A stretch of 64,000 nucleotides of DNA, taken from positions 143,589 to 207,588 of the forward strand of contig MNCI01004056.1 of NCBI GenBank assembly GCA_015680685.1, written 5' to 3'. Made by a program: the position numbers and the translations under genes. The DNA is from Gnetum montanum (taxonomy: Eukaryota; Streptophyta; Gnetopsida; Gnetales; Gnetaceae). Below are positions 24,910 through 36,871 of this stretch, one piece after another. Position 1 is the first letter of the stretch. Each line of letters opens with the position of its first letter. The notes beneath the pieces were generated by a model, which had not been told where the DNA came from, made no database searches, and saw nothing but the letters and a program-made list of their open reading frames with translations.

Positions 24910-25300
24910 ATGAACTTCCAAAAAGTTACACCTGTAAAATGTGTGCCATTGTCAAAAATAAGTGCATGAGGCATGCCAAACCTATTTACAATTTGTTGTT
25001 GAACAAATCATGCAACTATAGATGATGTACAATCCATAACAATAGCTATTTCTCTCGATTTTGTAAAGTAGTCAATGGCAACAATAATGTAAGCTTTTCC
25101 ATTGGACATTGGTGTAATGGGCCCCATAAAATCAATTCCCCATATGTCAAAGGGTTCTAAAGGTTGAATCCATTGTTGCAGATCCTCCATTATAGTAGTC
25201 ATTCCCCCATCACGTTGACAGTGCTCACAAGATTGGACAAAATGATGGGCATCCCGAAACAATGTAGGCTAATAATATCCTGCAAGCAAGATTTTAATGG
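24910..25300 (-). pseudogene. Integrase zinc-binding and core N-terminal half
   Basis: On the minus strand RDAHHFVQSCEHCQRDGG supplies the His and the CxxC of the HHCC finger. WGIDFMGP carries the first catalytic Asp, and LIFDNGTHF the second (24,951-24,953). A TGA interrupts between them. The segment ends at the GTTAC duplication where the IDD-bearing insertion enters. Confidence 0.92.
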
Positions 25301-25699
25301 TTGTTCATCTCCTGGCATAATGACCCCCACAAGGACCCTCATGAACATCTTGGAAAAATCGCAATTGATTTATATTGAGAAGGCACTAGCAGACCAAGCC
25401 ATCAGGGCATACTTTATAAAGTTGCCCATTGATTTCCATAAAATATTTGGCTTAGTGAAGAAACTATTGTTTCTTTTTATTATCTCACTCTTGTGGTGGT
25501 TGTTGTGTAAGGAGATAGGTGAGAATACTACTATACCAGTTTGTCACTGTGGTCAATTGATTAGTTACTACACCTGCAAAGAGTTCATCAGGGAAATGAT
25601 CAAAAATTGGATACTCATCCTCTTTTTTGTTCCATCGCAACTAAGATAAATGATCAGCAACTACATTTTTAGTGCCTTTTTGATCAATCATCATAAGAT

Positions 25700-27057
25700 C
25701 AAACTCCTATAAGATTACAAACCATCATATAATGTGAGGGCTCACCATTGGTTTATTCATTAGGAACCGTATTGCACTATGATCCATGTGTATAAATACC
25801 TTATAGCCCAATACATAGTGCCTAAATTTACTCTTTTTCTATTGTAATGTAGTTAAGTTGTGCACCAGCAATACTTTGACTTACACAATAGATGTAATAA
25901 GAACATTTTTGGTCATCTAACTATGTAAGTACAGCTCCTAAAGCATAGTTGGATGTGTCAGTCATTATGTGGAATACTCTGAACTAGTTAGGAGCTTGTA
26001 GAATGGGTGTTTCTATGAGCTTCTATTTTAAAGTTTGGAAAGCTAATTCACATTCTCTAGTCCATTTGAAAGGTATGTCCTTTTTCATTAGTTCAACTAA
26101 TGGTTTTTCAACCTTTGAAAATTTCTCAATGAATCTTCTATAATAGTCGGTGTGTCTAAGGAATGACTGAATATCTTTTATAGTTTCAAGTTAACGTGTA
26201 ATTCCTTGGATAAATTTGATCTTTTTGGGGTCTACCTCTATCCCTGTTTTTGAAATCTTATGCCCTAATATGATGCCTTCTTGGACTATTAAATGGATTT
26301 TTTGCTAGTTGATCCTTAAGTTGGTTTCTACACATCATTTTAGTACTTTCTCTAACCAGTCCAAGGCTTGATCAAAGTTTTCTCCATAGGTGAAGAAGTT
26401 GTCCATGAAGACCTCCACACCATTTCCTATCTGCTGCTAGAATATGCTTAGAACTAATCTTTGAAACATTGTAGGGGCATTGCACAAGCCAAATGGCATC
26501 TGTTTTTATGCAAATGTTTTCCAAGGACTGGTGAACGTAGTCTTGGCTTGGTATTCTGGGGCTATTTGTATTTGGTTGTACCCACTCTACCCATCCAAAA
26601 AACTATAGTAACAATGGCCTACAATGGTGTTTAAGACTTGGTCAATGAATGGAAACAAAAAGTGGTCTTTGAATGTTGCCATATTCAGTAGCCTAAAATC
26701 TATGCACACCCTCCATTTACCTCCCTTTTTGGGCACAATAACTAAGGGACTAACGCATTCACTATTAGCAATGGGATATATGAACCCAACTTTTAGAAGC
26801 TGTTCGATTTCTTCTTTAACCACTTACTTAAGCTTTGGGTTAAGTTGCCTCTGCGATTGTCTTCGAGGCTTCATGGAGGGGTTGATGTAAATTCTATGTT
26901 GGCATATCCTAGGATCTATTCCTGTTAATTCAGGATATGACCAAGCAAAGACTTTCAACCATGTATTTATTACCTTCAGCAGTCTCTCTTTTTGTTGAGG
27001 AGCAAGCTTAGCGTTAATAATTACTGGTTTTCCATTCTTGAGAAATATGTATTCCAT
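25700..27057 (-). pseudogene. Reverse transcriptase and RNase H, Athila-like
   Basis: RT starts near 27,057 and continues with KPRRQSQRQLNPKLK, then VSPLVIVPKKGGKWRVCIDF (about 26,750), KDHFLFPFIDQ and YYSFLDG. QMPFGLCNAP lies at about 26,490. The catalytic box reads F-M-D-N (26,398-26,409) where the family has F/Y-x-D-D: the second Asp codon GAC has become AAC, as expected from deamination of the CpG in GACGAC. RNase H follows, with DTSNYALGAVL near 25,950. Stops occur, denser toward the RNase H end. Confidence 0.92.
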
Positions 27058-27369
27058 ACCAGTGGGTAATGCTTTTAACTCAAGGGGCTCCTACTTAAAC
27101 TTATTAGGGATTTCCAACTTCCCCCAATTGATATTTTCAATGTCAAGACTTGGAAGTTGGTGATGTACTTGCTCTAATGTGTCTATGCTATCAATGTAAG
27201 TGCAAGTCAAACCGTCAATTGGTTCCATGCATATAGTTGAACTAATTTCTTGATCAAGTATCAACCACTGGATGCCTTCTTGTCTTGTGGCTACTACATA
27301 CATGCACCTTTGTATATTAGTCACTTGTGCACACTAATTGCATGCAGGAAATGTTAAACGTTGTAAAAA

Positions 27370-27969
27370 TCATAACTTCTGCACACAATTACACCTTGTG
27401 TCACTGTATGCCATGCATGGAACTTTCTTCTTCTCGATCTTTCCAAATGTATTTTCCTTTGATATTTCCAAGGAAAGTTCATGGATTCCTAGGCATGCAT
27501 CAATTGTACTTAGCCATGCTCTTCCCATTATGATTGGGAAGTCCCCCTTACCATTGTTCACTTGAATCACTAGGAAATCGACTAGACATGACCATCTACA
27601 AATAGTGGTAACAATGTTCTCCACTAGTCCTAATGGTACAGTGATGGACTAGTCGGCCAACTCTAAATGAATGTTACTCTTTTTTAATGGAGGTAGGTTC
27701 TAGGCCTTGTACATTTCTTGAGAAATTAAGTTGACGCTAGAACCTGAATCCAAAAGAGCTTTGCATGGCTCATTCCCAACAATCTGTAGATATATAAGAG
27801 GACTCCTAGGATCAGAGAATTTCCTAGGAAGATGGCTAGCTTTTATCCAATAGGTGACAGCATGAGTTAACATGACTGTATGCATTGGGCACGGTGTTTG
27901 GTCTAAAGGGAGTTCTGAAGTTTTGATTGGTAATGAGACATCTAAAGGATTAGTTGCTTTTGGTTGCAA
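27370..27969 (-). pseudogene. Aspartic protease region
   Basis: The minus strand gives CKALLDSGSSVNLISQEMY with the active-site D-S-G intact (27,742-27,750), then a flap region and FPIIMGRAWLSTIDA (about 27,530). The region has long open runs, so this is one of the better preserved parts of the element. It processes Gag-Pol in intact relatives. Confidence 0.9.
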
Positions 27970-30449
27970 GGACTTAGTCAGATTGTTGGTTCTAAAGAAA
28001 GGTTTTTTCTTTATGCAGTTGTCAAGATCAACAATAGATTGAGAGTTAACAACTCTCGTAGTGTTATGTTGCTATGGTTGGGCAAGGAGCTCACCCTGCA
28101 TAGCTGGAGCAGGTGGTAATGGAGATATGGATGGAAGAGATGTAGCCGGATGAGAAGGATAGTATGTTTGTGGAACATCACTCCTAGGAGAAGGAGTCCT
28201 ACAATACTCATAGGCTTGGTAGTGAGGTTGAGGAGTAACGTGACCAGTAGAGTCACGTGGAGAGATTGGCTACTACACATAATATCCATATGGGTCAGGT
28301 TGACGGTAAGGATATTTTTGTCATGATGGTGGCATTCTTCATGATTGTGGGTGCTGCCACTGTTGATACTGCTTAGTTGGTTGTGGTGGAGTTTCACTTG
28401 GATAATACATTAAGGATTCGTGGAACTATCTTGAGTTACCTTGAGGATAAGGTAACCTTCAGGGTGTTTGCCTTCTGTTGAATCGTGGGTTGAGTGCATA
28501 CACCCTAAACTCTTGCAAATGTGAGATCACAGGGAAACATCCCTTATGATGGTCATACTGGCATATCTCACATCCATTATGGTTGTCTGTATATAAATCC
28601 ACAACCTCTTCGATGACAGAAACTTTGCCCTTACCTTTGTTATGTGCATATTCAGTTTCTCTCTTTTTTCTATTTTTGTGATCACTACCTTGCTCTCTAG
28701 AGTCCTCTACTATTTTGAGAATGGTTTAAAATCTATTATCTAGGGAGTCCCACAGTTGGTCTACCTTTGTCGATACTTCCAATGCCAACTTTTAAATAGG
28801 TAATGTTTTCCTATTAACCATCTCTTCGAGTGGTGACTCTTCTTCATCCTCACAAAATCTTACTCCCTTCTTTCAGAGGAAAGGATCTCTATTATATTCT
28901 TCTGCACTCTCTCTTTTCCTTAGCTCAAATTCCTCTTTAGCAACTTGCTCCAATAATCTTTATACTTGATGGGCCCTAAGCTCAAATATTCTTCCTTAGG
29001 CATAGGTCCCAAGGGTTCTTCAAGTTTCATGCCTAAGCCCATCTACAAGATGGTGTAGTTGATCCCTCTGTGAATAACCATGGCTAGGACAATAATGTAA
29101 CAGTGCATAATATCAGCCCATGGTAGCATCTAAGGGTTCATATCCTCCTTGCTTCCATCCTTGGATTTGCTTTCATAGGTTGGACACTTGGGAGTACATT
29201 TGGTACTTATCATTGAACAATGGTAACATGGTACTCCACCTACAAATGGATTCTAGTTCTAAGGACTAGTACCGGCTCACTTCTTTGACTAGTGTCCATG
29301 GGAACAACTTTAGTTTTTGCCATTCATTTTCTATGTTTTGTAAGGCACATGCATCATGAAATGCTTGTAAATGGTTTTGAGGATCAGTGTTGTATCCCCC
29401 TTCAAATCGTGGGATATTGTTCATGTCTAATCTCTTGATCCTACTATCTTTTTGGTGCCTTGTTGAAACTCTAATAGCCTCGACTATGTCTAGCATACTT
29501 CGGGTGGCAAGTAGGGGTTCATCGTGATCGTACTGTCTATGGCATCTATGATGCCTATGTGGTTCCCTACTTTCCCTCCTTTCATGATGAGTTTCTCTAG
29601 AATGCCCTTGTCCCATTTCTTGACTATTTTGTCTATGACCTCCATTCTGCTTACTGTTATCCTCAAGGTATTTTCCCTTATGACTGCATCCAAATCCTAA
29701 AGGAGAGGATGAAGGAGATGATGAAGGTGAAGAAGAATGAGGACCATCACCATGATGGTTCCTACTTCCTTCTCTTTAGTGGTCACAGCCTCAATCGCGG
29801 TTACGATCTGAATGTCCATCTTTGTCATGTGTTCATGTTCCTTTTTTAAACCCTTTGTGTTTGTCAATACTAGAATCTGGGTTATGGATAGTTGAGTGAA
29901 GATTCTGATACATAACCCCTTGACCAAAGTCAACATGAGGAACATCATTATGTGGGAGACTTCCTGAGGTAGGTTCACCACCCTCATTTTCACTTATGAC
30001 ATACGGGCCATTCTGAAACAACTTTCCCTTCATGGATTCATGATGTCTCTNCCATTCTGAAACAACTTTCCCTTCATGGATTCATGATGTCTCTCCTGTT
30101 GTAGATCCCTTTAATTTTGTGCCTCCATGGGTCAATACTCTCTCGAGTCATGATCATGCGCAATGTACTCTACCTGTAAGTTCTGCATACCACTTCATGT
30201 GAGATCATGAAGAAGCATGCCTGGGACTGAGTGATCAAGAGGTAACACTATGTTACCTTCTAAATCATGCCAACGCAGTTGTTCATCCTGGTGGAGGATA
30301 AAGGTAAAGTTTGGTATATACTCATTAGGATGAACATATACCACATGAAACTATTGAGGGACTGGTAGATTATCATGTGTACTATGCCTTCAATTGTTCC
30401 CTGTATTGGACCTAGGCAGTGAAACACTCTTGTAAGAAGAAGGAGACAT
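27970..30449 (-). pseudogene. Gag with CCHC-like knuckle, frame broken by an assembly duplication
   Basis: An ATG at 30,449, about 120 bases inside the PBS, opens the frame (MSPSSYKSVSLPRSN). The capsid-like block is near 29,420-29,270 (PRFEGGYNTDPQNHLQAFHD and KLKLFPWTL). The zinc knuckle is CEICQYDHHKGC near 28,560. A Pro/Gln/Tyr-rich linker (about 28,450-28,060) leads to protease. At 30,008-30,094 a 43-bp segment occurs twice around an N. Removing the extra 44 bases puts the ATG in frame with the downstream block, so this frameshift is probably not biological. Other stops are real. Confidence 0.88.
30008..30094. other. Assembly join: identical 43-bp flanks around an N
   Basis: Bases 30,008-30,050 and 30,052-30,094 are identical, with a single N at 30,051. 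This is the pattern left when two overlapping contig ends are joined without merging the overlap. Confidence 0.9.
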
Positions 30450-30569
30450 AATTGTCTATTTAATGTGCAATATTCTTCTCTTTAATAATTGTAAGATAAC
30501 CAACCCTAAGGGTTCATTCTAATGATGAGAAAGATTTCCTAGGTTCTAATTAGCGCACAATCAACAAAG

Positions 30570-30588
30570 TCCCTAGCAACAGTGCCAA
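30570..30588 (-). other. Primer binding site, tRNA-Asp type
   Basis: On the minus strand the bases next to the 5' LTR read TTGGCACTGTTGCTAGGGA. This resembles TGGCGCCGTTGCCGGGGA, the PBS common in plant Athila/Tat elements and complementary to tRNA-Asp, with three C-to-T or G-to-A style differences. Confidence 0.85.
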
Positions 30589-31411
30589 TGATGAGCAACG
30601 AGGTATCCCTACACTCAACCATACAAATATGAGCATACACACACGATCTAGTCGAATTCCAAGGACTAAGTGCTTATGCGCCTTTGTGGAACAAGGACAA
30701 GTTGATCAATCGTTATCTTCCCAAACTTACTTGTATAACATAATTATATAGTTAAGTAAACTTGAGGTACATGATTTTTTATAGTTTTTTATGTTTTTAT
30801 GTCCTAGTGTTACTAAGGGAGGAGAGAGATAATTAAGTAACTAATTTAAATCAACTACTCAACTATGCTTCAGCTAGTCCTAACACCAACATCCATTCTC
30901 ACTTGTCGTACACATCCTGAACCAGTGCAACACAATTGGGATTACCAAACGCTAATCGTTACTAGGTTACCAAGCATTACATGCATGCTCGAAGTGGTCG
31001 TACTGAGTGTGCTTACTTAGGATAGTTGTAGGGTGAGAGAGAGAACATTAATTAACTAAGGAAAGCATTAAGTAACAGTAATTAACATTAATTAATCTTT
31101 TTTGAATGCTGCAATGTTTATCATAAAGTTTGCCTTTATTGCGGTACATAGGGTGTGCTCAAGTACACAATGCTTGAATAAAGATCCGTTCACTTTATGA
31201 CTCCTACTACGGCACTCAGAAATAATTCTATCTCTTGAAAGGGAAAAAGGCAAGATTTTGGGTAAGGGACTATGACTAATTGTCAAAACCAAGTGCACCT
31301 TCCTCTTATTTATAGGCAACAAGGCAAGTCCCAATATCAGATGCTCGATATCGCTTGGAAGGCTCTGATATCGTGGATGCGATATCACGGTCCTAATATC
31401 ATGGTTCATCA
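30589..31411 (-). repeat. 5' LTR of the 12.8-kb element (right copy)
   Basis: 823 bp, TGATGAG...TTCATCA. On the minus strand it has TATA at 31,306-31,314 and AATAAA near 31,136. Compared with the left copy there are many transitions and few indels. The U3 GATATC repeats (31,330-31,400) are partly decayed. Confidence 0.93.
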
Positions 31412-33123
31412 AACATTATACATGTTCATGGTTCTCTTGTAGATGTGTCATCCTAACTCCTTTTCCCATGAAAATCACTATAAGAATATCTTTTAACTTA
31501 CATGATTCTTCTTGAATGTAAGATGCATCTAGTGGTAGTTCATGATTCTCCCTAGGACATGGCTCCTTGATTTATTATTAGATTGTAGTCAAGCCTTGAT
31601 TATGATTGGTCCTTAGATCATGGCTTTATTTGATGTCAAATATGACATCGTGTTTCTGAATGTCACAGAAAACATCAAATATATGTTACATTTGATATTA
31701 TGTATAAAGAAAATAAGAAAAAAAATAAAAATGAAAAATGAAAAGAATGCTTTATTTATGTGGAATAATATATCTAGGTCATGCTTTGAGGGTTCCTTGG
31801 GGTTATTTTCCTTTGGCATCTATTCCTTAGAGACTATCCAACACTACCATTATGATTATGCCTATAACTAGCTAGAAGGGATGGCTAGTCCTCTTCCTAT
31901 CCTACTTAACCCAACACCTATTACTCACCTTTATTGGATTTGTAACTTCATGTTAACATGACCTCTATTCCTTGAGAATAAATACCTTAGGTTAAAGCCC
32001 CAAAGGTTACTTTGAGAGACATGTTGATTATTACAATGTGTATTTTTGATTCTTAATTACAACATAACCTTTCTAGTCTTATTACAATAATTACAACACT
32101 TATTATTAAGAGACAACATCTTTGTAATACACCAACACCATTGAGGGAAGGGAATATGACATGAAATTTTTCATTTGTGGAAATCCATCCAATTTCCCTT
32201 TAAACATCTTAAGAAACTATTTCTTCAAGCCTAGCACACCTATTGAAATATCTACCTATAGAACATCATCGTTAGAAGCAATAGTTGATACAAACATGAA
32301 ATCAAAACTAACCTCATCATGTTCCCTAATATATTTTTCTTTAAAAGTATAATTAGGAAAATATTAAGTGAGCTTTGCTACCTCACTTATTTAATTATCA
32401 TAGGAATCAACTCATGGATACCATCAGGTCTTTATACACTTCACATATTTTTTACTGTATCAAATTAAACACCATTTTCAAAATTTTTAAACTCCTACTA
32501 ATTTATCATTTTTAAACCTCAAAGAAAGATTAAAACCTATTCATGTTCCTCCTAATTTAACTTAACTTTATGGAATAATTTATAAAATTTAATGTAAAAT
32601 TCCTTGATATATTTTTTCCGATGTCTTTCCTCTTGGCCAAGATTTTTTTCAAGCATATGGAGCATCTACTATTAATTGCTAGCTCTCAACTAAGCAATAC
32701 TATAGGTAACCAAGATGTCTTTCATACTTGAAACCTTTGGTCTTCTACCTATAGGGATAAAAAAAGAAGCTTATAAGTGGTGTCCCTACACCATGCATTT
32801 AAATGATGGTGACTAGAAGACATTTTAGACATGTATGTGCATGATTAACATCTCAAAAACCTTAAACAATCATTTAAGATATTCATAAATTAGCATAGTT
32901 TTATCAGGCAACTAATGTAATACTAGTCATTCAATGGAAAAGCCTTTTGGAAGAAACTAATCATGTCACTTGTAAATTGTACATTTAGTTAGGCTCAAGC
33001 CTATTTTAGAGTGGTATGAGGAGCTAGGACTGTAGGGTAGTTATAAGGTTGATACTAGTTATAACATAAACCAATAATTTGTTTGGACATGCATGAAGGT
33101 TTCTAAACTAATAGTTGATGTAT

Positions 33124-33780
33124 AGCTATTAAATCTATGTGAAACACATGTATGAAGGGTTAGAACACATTCATAGTAAAGGAAATACACTTAGAAGCTT
33201 CTAGAAACATGACTAGAGGGTGTGGCCCAACCTACAAAACACAGTTCTAGTGTAGCTAGAATATAGATCCATATAAACATTAACTTATTAGGTTAACCAT
33301 AAAACTATAAATTAATCATAGATGTTTGATTTACTCTTAACAATGTAATTCCCATGAGGTTCTAGCATCTGACATTAGTATAACTATAAGACTAATCCTA
33401 TTTTAAACCAACCCTCATGTAAGGAAGCTTTAGAGGTGGTCAAAATGAAGCTAGAAGAAGTATCAACATTGGATGAAAATTTATCTCTTTTGTATTTCTT
33501 GTTATGTTGTTGGCCATTTTATGAACTTGTAATTTAGCCCATGAATATGAAATTTCTATTGAAATTTTATTTATGTTGTAATGACACCTAAGTGGGAATT
33601 AATAAATTAACATGGATTTTAAGTGGTTTTCTAATTATTAAGTTTTTAAGTATTTATATGCTTATATGATTTTATAAGTGCTTAACTTTCTCAAGGATTT
33701 ATTAAGAAATTAAGATTTATTTATCATGTCTCTTAAGTGATTTTATAATTTAATTATTGTACAATTCAGAATGTGACAAT
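33124..33780. repeat. Copy 1 of a repeat with one segment inverted
   Basis: Bases 33,422-33,780 match 35,529-35,890 in the same direction ('aggaagctttagaggtggtc'/'aggaagctttggatgtggtc', 'tgaattttaagtg', 'ttatttatcatg.ctcttaag'). Bases 33,124-33,421 match 35,222-35,528 only as the reverse complement ('ctagagggtgtgg' versus 'ccaccctctag'). Confidence 0.8.
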
Positions 33781-35221
33781 TTCATATCAAACCATGACTT
33801 TAGATCACTTATTAAAGTTTTGTATAAGTTTTTGTAGGTGCATTTAGAAAATAGAATAAGAAAATGAAGCTTTTAGAGAAAGTACTAGGGTTATGAGGTA
33901 TGGTGGTGATTTTTAATAATGTTTCCAATATTATTTTGGATGTCCATGTTGTAAGGAAATGTATTTTAGATATTGAGTTATTTATCCAAATTAGTGAATA
34001 TATAAACTAAAAGATTATTTTGCAAGAAAGAGTTTTTTGAGCTATGAGATATTTCTTTAAATTAATGAAACTTTTGAAAAAAAATATTTGTACAAGAAAT
34101 TACACTTTTAGATAATAAGTTACATTTTTTAATTTGTAAAGTTTTGAAATGAATTTTATGGCATAAAAAGGATATACGTTTGAAGAAACAAGTTTGCTCC
34201 AAATTCATGGAAATTATGGTGTAACACGAGAATCCTCAAAGGCTAAAGAAAATCTATGTTATTGGAGAAAGTTTTATAAATGAGATTAAATGCAAGAAGT
34301 TGAGGTTTATGCATGAGCATAAATCATGTTATAGAATATGGTTTATGGTTGGAAGTGCATGGTTCTTGACTGTTCAAGTCTTAAAGGAATTTTTTCTAAT
34401 TAACATGTTAGGGTTATCGACATTTTAGAGGCTTAAGAAGAACTTTAGTGTAAGAAGAATGATGCATTAAGTGGGTTTTTTTACTCATCTTCAAGGGCTA
34501 TAATTCCTTGAAGAGTGGAAACATGTAATACCCTGGTGTTCTAAGGCATAGAACCTCTACAATAGTATTTATTAAGAGTTTTATTTTACTGTATAATGTT
34601 GTATTATACCTTAAAAATGTATGTTAATACCTCTTTTTTTATGCTATTGAGACTTGAACTTGACACATTTTAATTATTATACATCTTAAGGTTTGGACTC
34701 TTGGCTTCTTACCCATATGTGACACTTTGGTATTTTTATATTTTACTTGGATTTATTTTATAATTATCTTTACTAACTCTTGTTCCTCTTAAATGTGGAC
34801 AAGCTAAAAGGATGATGGTGGATCATTATAGGTACTTTATTTATGATTAAATTTATATTTGCATATTTTATTCTATGATTATGGAATCAAGTAATAATAT
34901 GATTATGAGACATGTTAATAGATATTTAGGTTNATTGGTAATTGATCTTTCAAGGTAGAAGAAATATTCTTAATTCCATTAATTTCAATAAAAAACATGC
35001 CTTATTATACCTTCTTTTCTCTTTGTGATGGTTTTCATTGATAATCTAACCATATTACATGTGTGGTTGATTTAATCCTTGTTTATATCACTTAGCATAA
35101 TTTACCATTTTTATCATCTTCCACTCTACATTTTGGCTTCATCTTCCTACTATGTTATTTTTGAAGGTGATGCATTTATATAGACATCAAGTAGAAATGA
35201 TGCATTCAAACAATGGTGACC

Positions 35222-35890
35222 GGTGATCTTGTCTTACATTAGGGCTAGTTTAAGATAGGATTAGCCTTATAGTTATTCTAATGTCTGATGCTAGAACCCC
35301 ATGGAAATATCACTATTAAGAGAAAGCCAAACATCTGTGATTAATTTATGCATTTTATGATTAACTATAAGTTAATGTTTATATGAATAAACATTCTAGA
35401 TATACTAACAATGTGTTTTGTAGCTTGTACACCACCCTCTAGTCATGTTCTTAGGAGCTTCTAAATGGATTTTCTCTTCTATAAAGATGTTCTAACTTAT
35501 CATGTGTGTTTTCCATGTAGATTTAGTAGGAAGCTTTGGATGTGGTCAAGGTGAAGTTGGAAGAAGGATTGAAACTAGATAAAAGATGATCCCTTTTGTA
35601 TTTTTTGTTATGTTTTTGATCATTTTATGTATTTTTCATTTGGGCTATAAATATGAAATTTCTATCAAACTTTGATTTATGTTGTAATAAGGCTTACATG
35701 GATATTAATAAGTTAACATGAATTTTAAGTGATTTTTTAAATTATTAAGTTTATAATTTTTTATATGCTTATATATTTTTATAAGTATTTTAATTTATTT
35801 AGGGTTTATTAAGTAATTGAGATTTATTTATCATGCCTCTTAAGTGATTTTATAATTTAATTATTTTATAGTTCAAGATGTAACACAATC
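35222..35890. repeat. Copy 2 of the same repeat, opposite arrangement
   Basis: The partner of 33,124-33,780: the first 300 bases are in inverse orientation relative to copy 1 and the last 360 bases are direct. The tail reads 'caagatgtaaca', an LTR-end-like phrase, but a matching TSD is not found. Confidence 0.8.
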
Positions 35891-36089
35891 TTAGAATATG
35901 AATGACTATGACTAGTAGTCCCTAACAATTTAATTGCAATATAAATTTCTTTATAAAATTCTTAAAATAAAGTGCTACATGTGGCTACTACTTACACCTT
36001 AATGTAGTTGCTTATTGAAGGTGACAATAGAGGAAGATCCCTTTTTACTCTGTATGTCTTTTTCCCCAACTTCATAAATAGCCAAAAAG

Positions 36090-36480
36090 GTAATCATAAT
36101 TAAGATCATAAGTGGTGGTGTACTCATGGTATTATAGATCATTTGTCATGCTCTACTCATGATTTAAGACCATAGGTCATGGTTTAGTCATGGTTTTTCT
36201 AAGAGCTATGGACAAGGATCATGGATCATGGCACACTCGTGATTAGGAGATCACGAGTTGTGGTGTGATCATGGTTGGCCTGAACATGGGTTATGATTAT
36301 CAAAAAGTTGATAACTTTTTTCCTCTTATCCCCTTTGGAATTTTGACACAACCACAAGTCATGGTTCACTATAATACCATAAATTATGATAAAGTTATGA
36401 CATGCAAAGATAGTGGTTTTTTTCTTGCAATACTATAACTTATGGTGAGGTTATGGAATATCCTTGAGGATACCATGAGT
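36090..36480. repeat. Degenerate short repeats rich in 'tcatggt'
   Basis: The phrases 'gtactcatggt', 'tttagtcatggt', 'gatcatggt', 'gatcatggcac' and similar recur many times in about 390 bases, alternating with 'aagaccatagg'. No fixed period can be set by eye. Confidence 0.45.
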
Positions 36481-36871
36481 TTGTAGTCAACAAATGGTTA
36501 AGTCATAGTATAATTAAGGAAATGAAATTAATTCCCAAATAACATTAAAATCAAATACCAACTAATCTAAGATAGATGATGATAGAATGGGTGATCAAGA
36601 AACAACAACAGCCCAAATTGATTAATATTTAAAGGAATTCTTAATCACTTAAGAGCTAAATTCAAAACTTTAGCAAAAATTAGTCTTTAACCTTTGATGG
36701 GTTCTTTGTTAGCCACAAATCCTATTCTTCAACTTGATCTTCTTTTTACAGCTATAATTATAATAAATCCACCAAGTGAAATAATGGATATTGATCTTCA
36801 AATAATATCTTCTTATTTCTTATCTTGATTGATGATATAGATGATATTTATAGCTATAGAAAGTTCACATG

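Larger units (their letters stand above)
18604..31416 (-). mobile_element. Complete but dead Athila-like Ty3/gypsy element, TSD AACAT
   Basis: Two same-orientation LTRs (18,609-19,440 and 30,589-31,411) are bounded by AACAT at 18,604-18,608 and 31,412-31,416. On the minus strand the order is 5' LTR, PBS (tRNA-Asp type), gag, protease, reverse transcriptase, RNase H, integrase, about 2 kb of 3' non-pol sequence, PPT and 3' LTR. That is the plant Athila/Tat branch order, and the RT wording (PKKGGKWRVCIDFR, KDHFLFPFIDQ) is Athila-like. The total is 12.8 kb, of which 2.93 kb is a later nested insertion within integrase. By eye the LTRs differ at roughly one base in ten, mostly transitions, so the insertion is old. 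It lacks the extra ORF found in its sister element at 36.9-46.0 kb. Confidence 0.92.
31417..36866. other. 5.4-kb AT-rich stretch without a recognisable gene
   Basis: I find no coding region with support. Contents: a segment near 31,620-31,700 built of 'atttgat/atgtca' phrases, the rearranged repeat pair listed separately, a single N at 34,933, and short 'catgg'-rich direct repeats at 36,090-36,480. A start-like 'tgtaataccctgg' at 34,524 suggests an LTR edge, but I cannot pair it with an end and TSD. Confidence 0.5.

Noticed and set aside
25164-25649. 161-codon open frame on the + strand, the longest in the window
   Set aside because: It is antisense to the integrase of the 12.8-kb element and has no protein-like features of its own.
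34524-35885. LTR from 'tgtaataccc' to 'gatgtaaca'
   Set aside because: The flanks 'aaaca' and 'caatc' do not form a TSD and no partner LTR or PBS is found.
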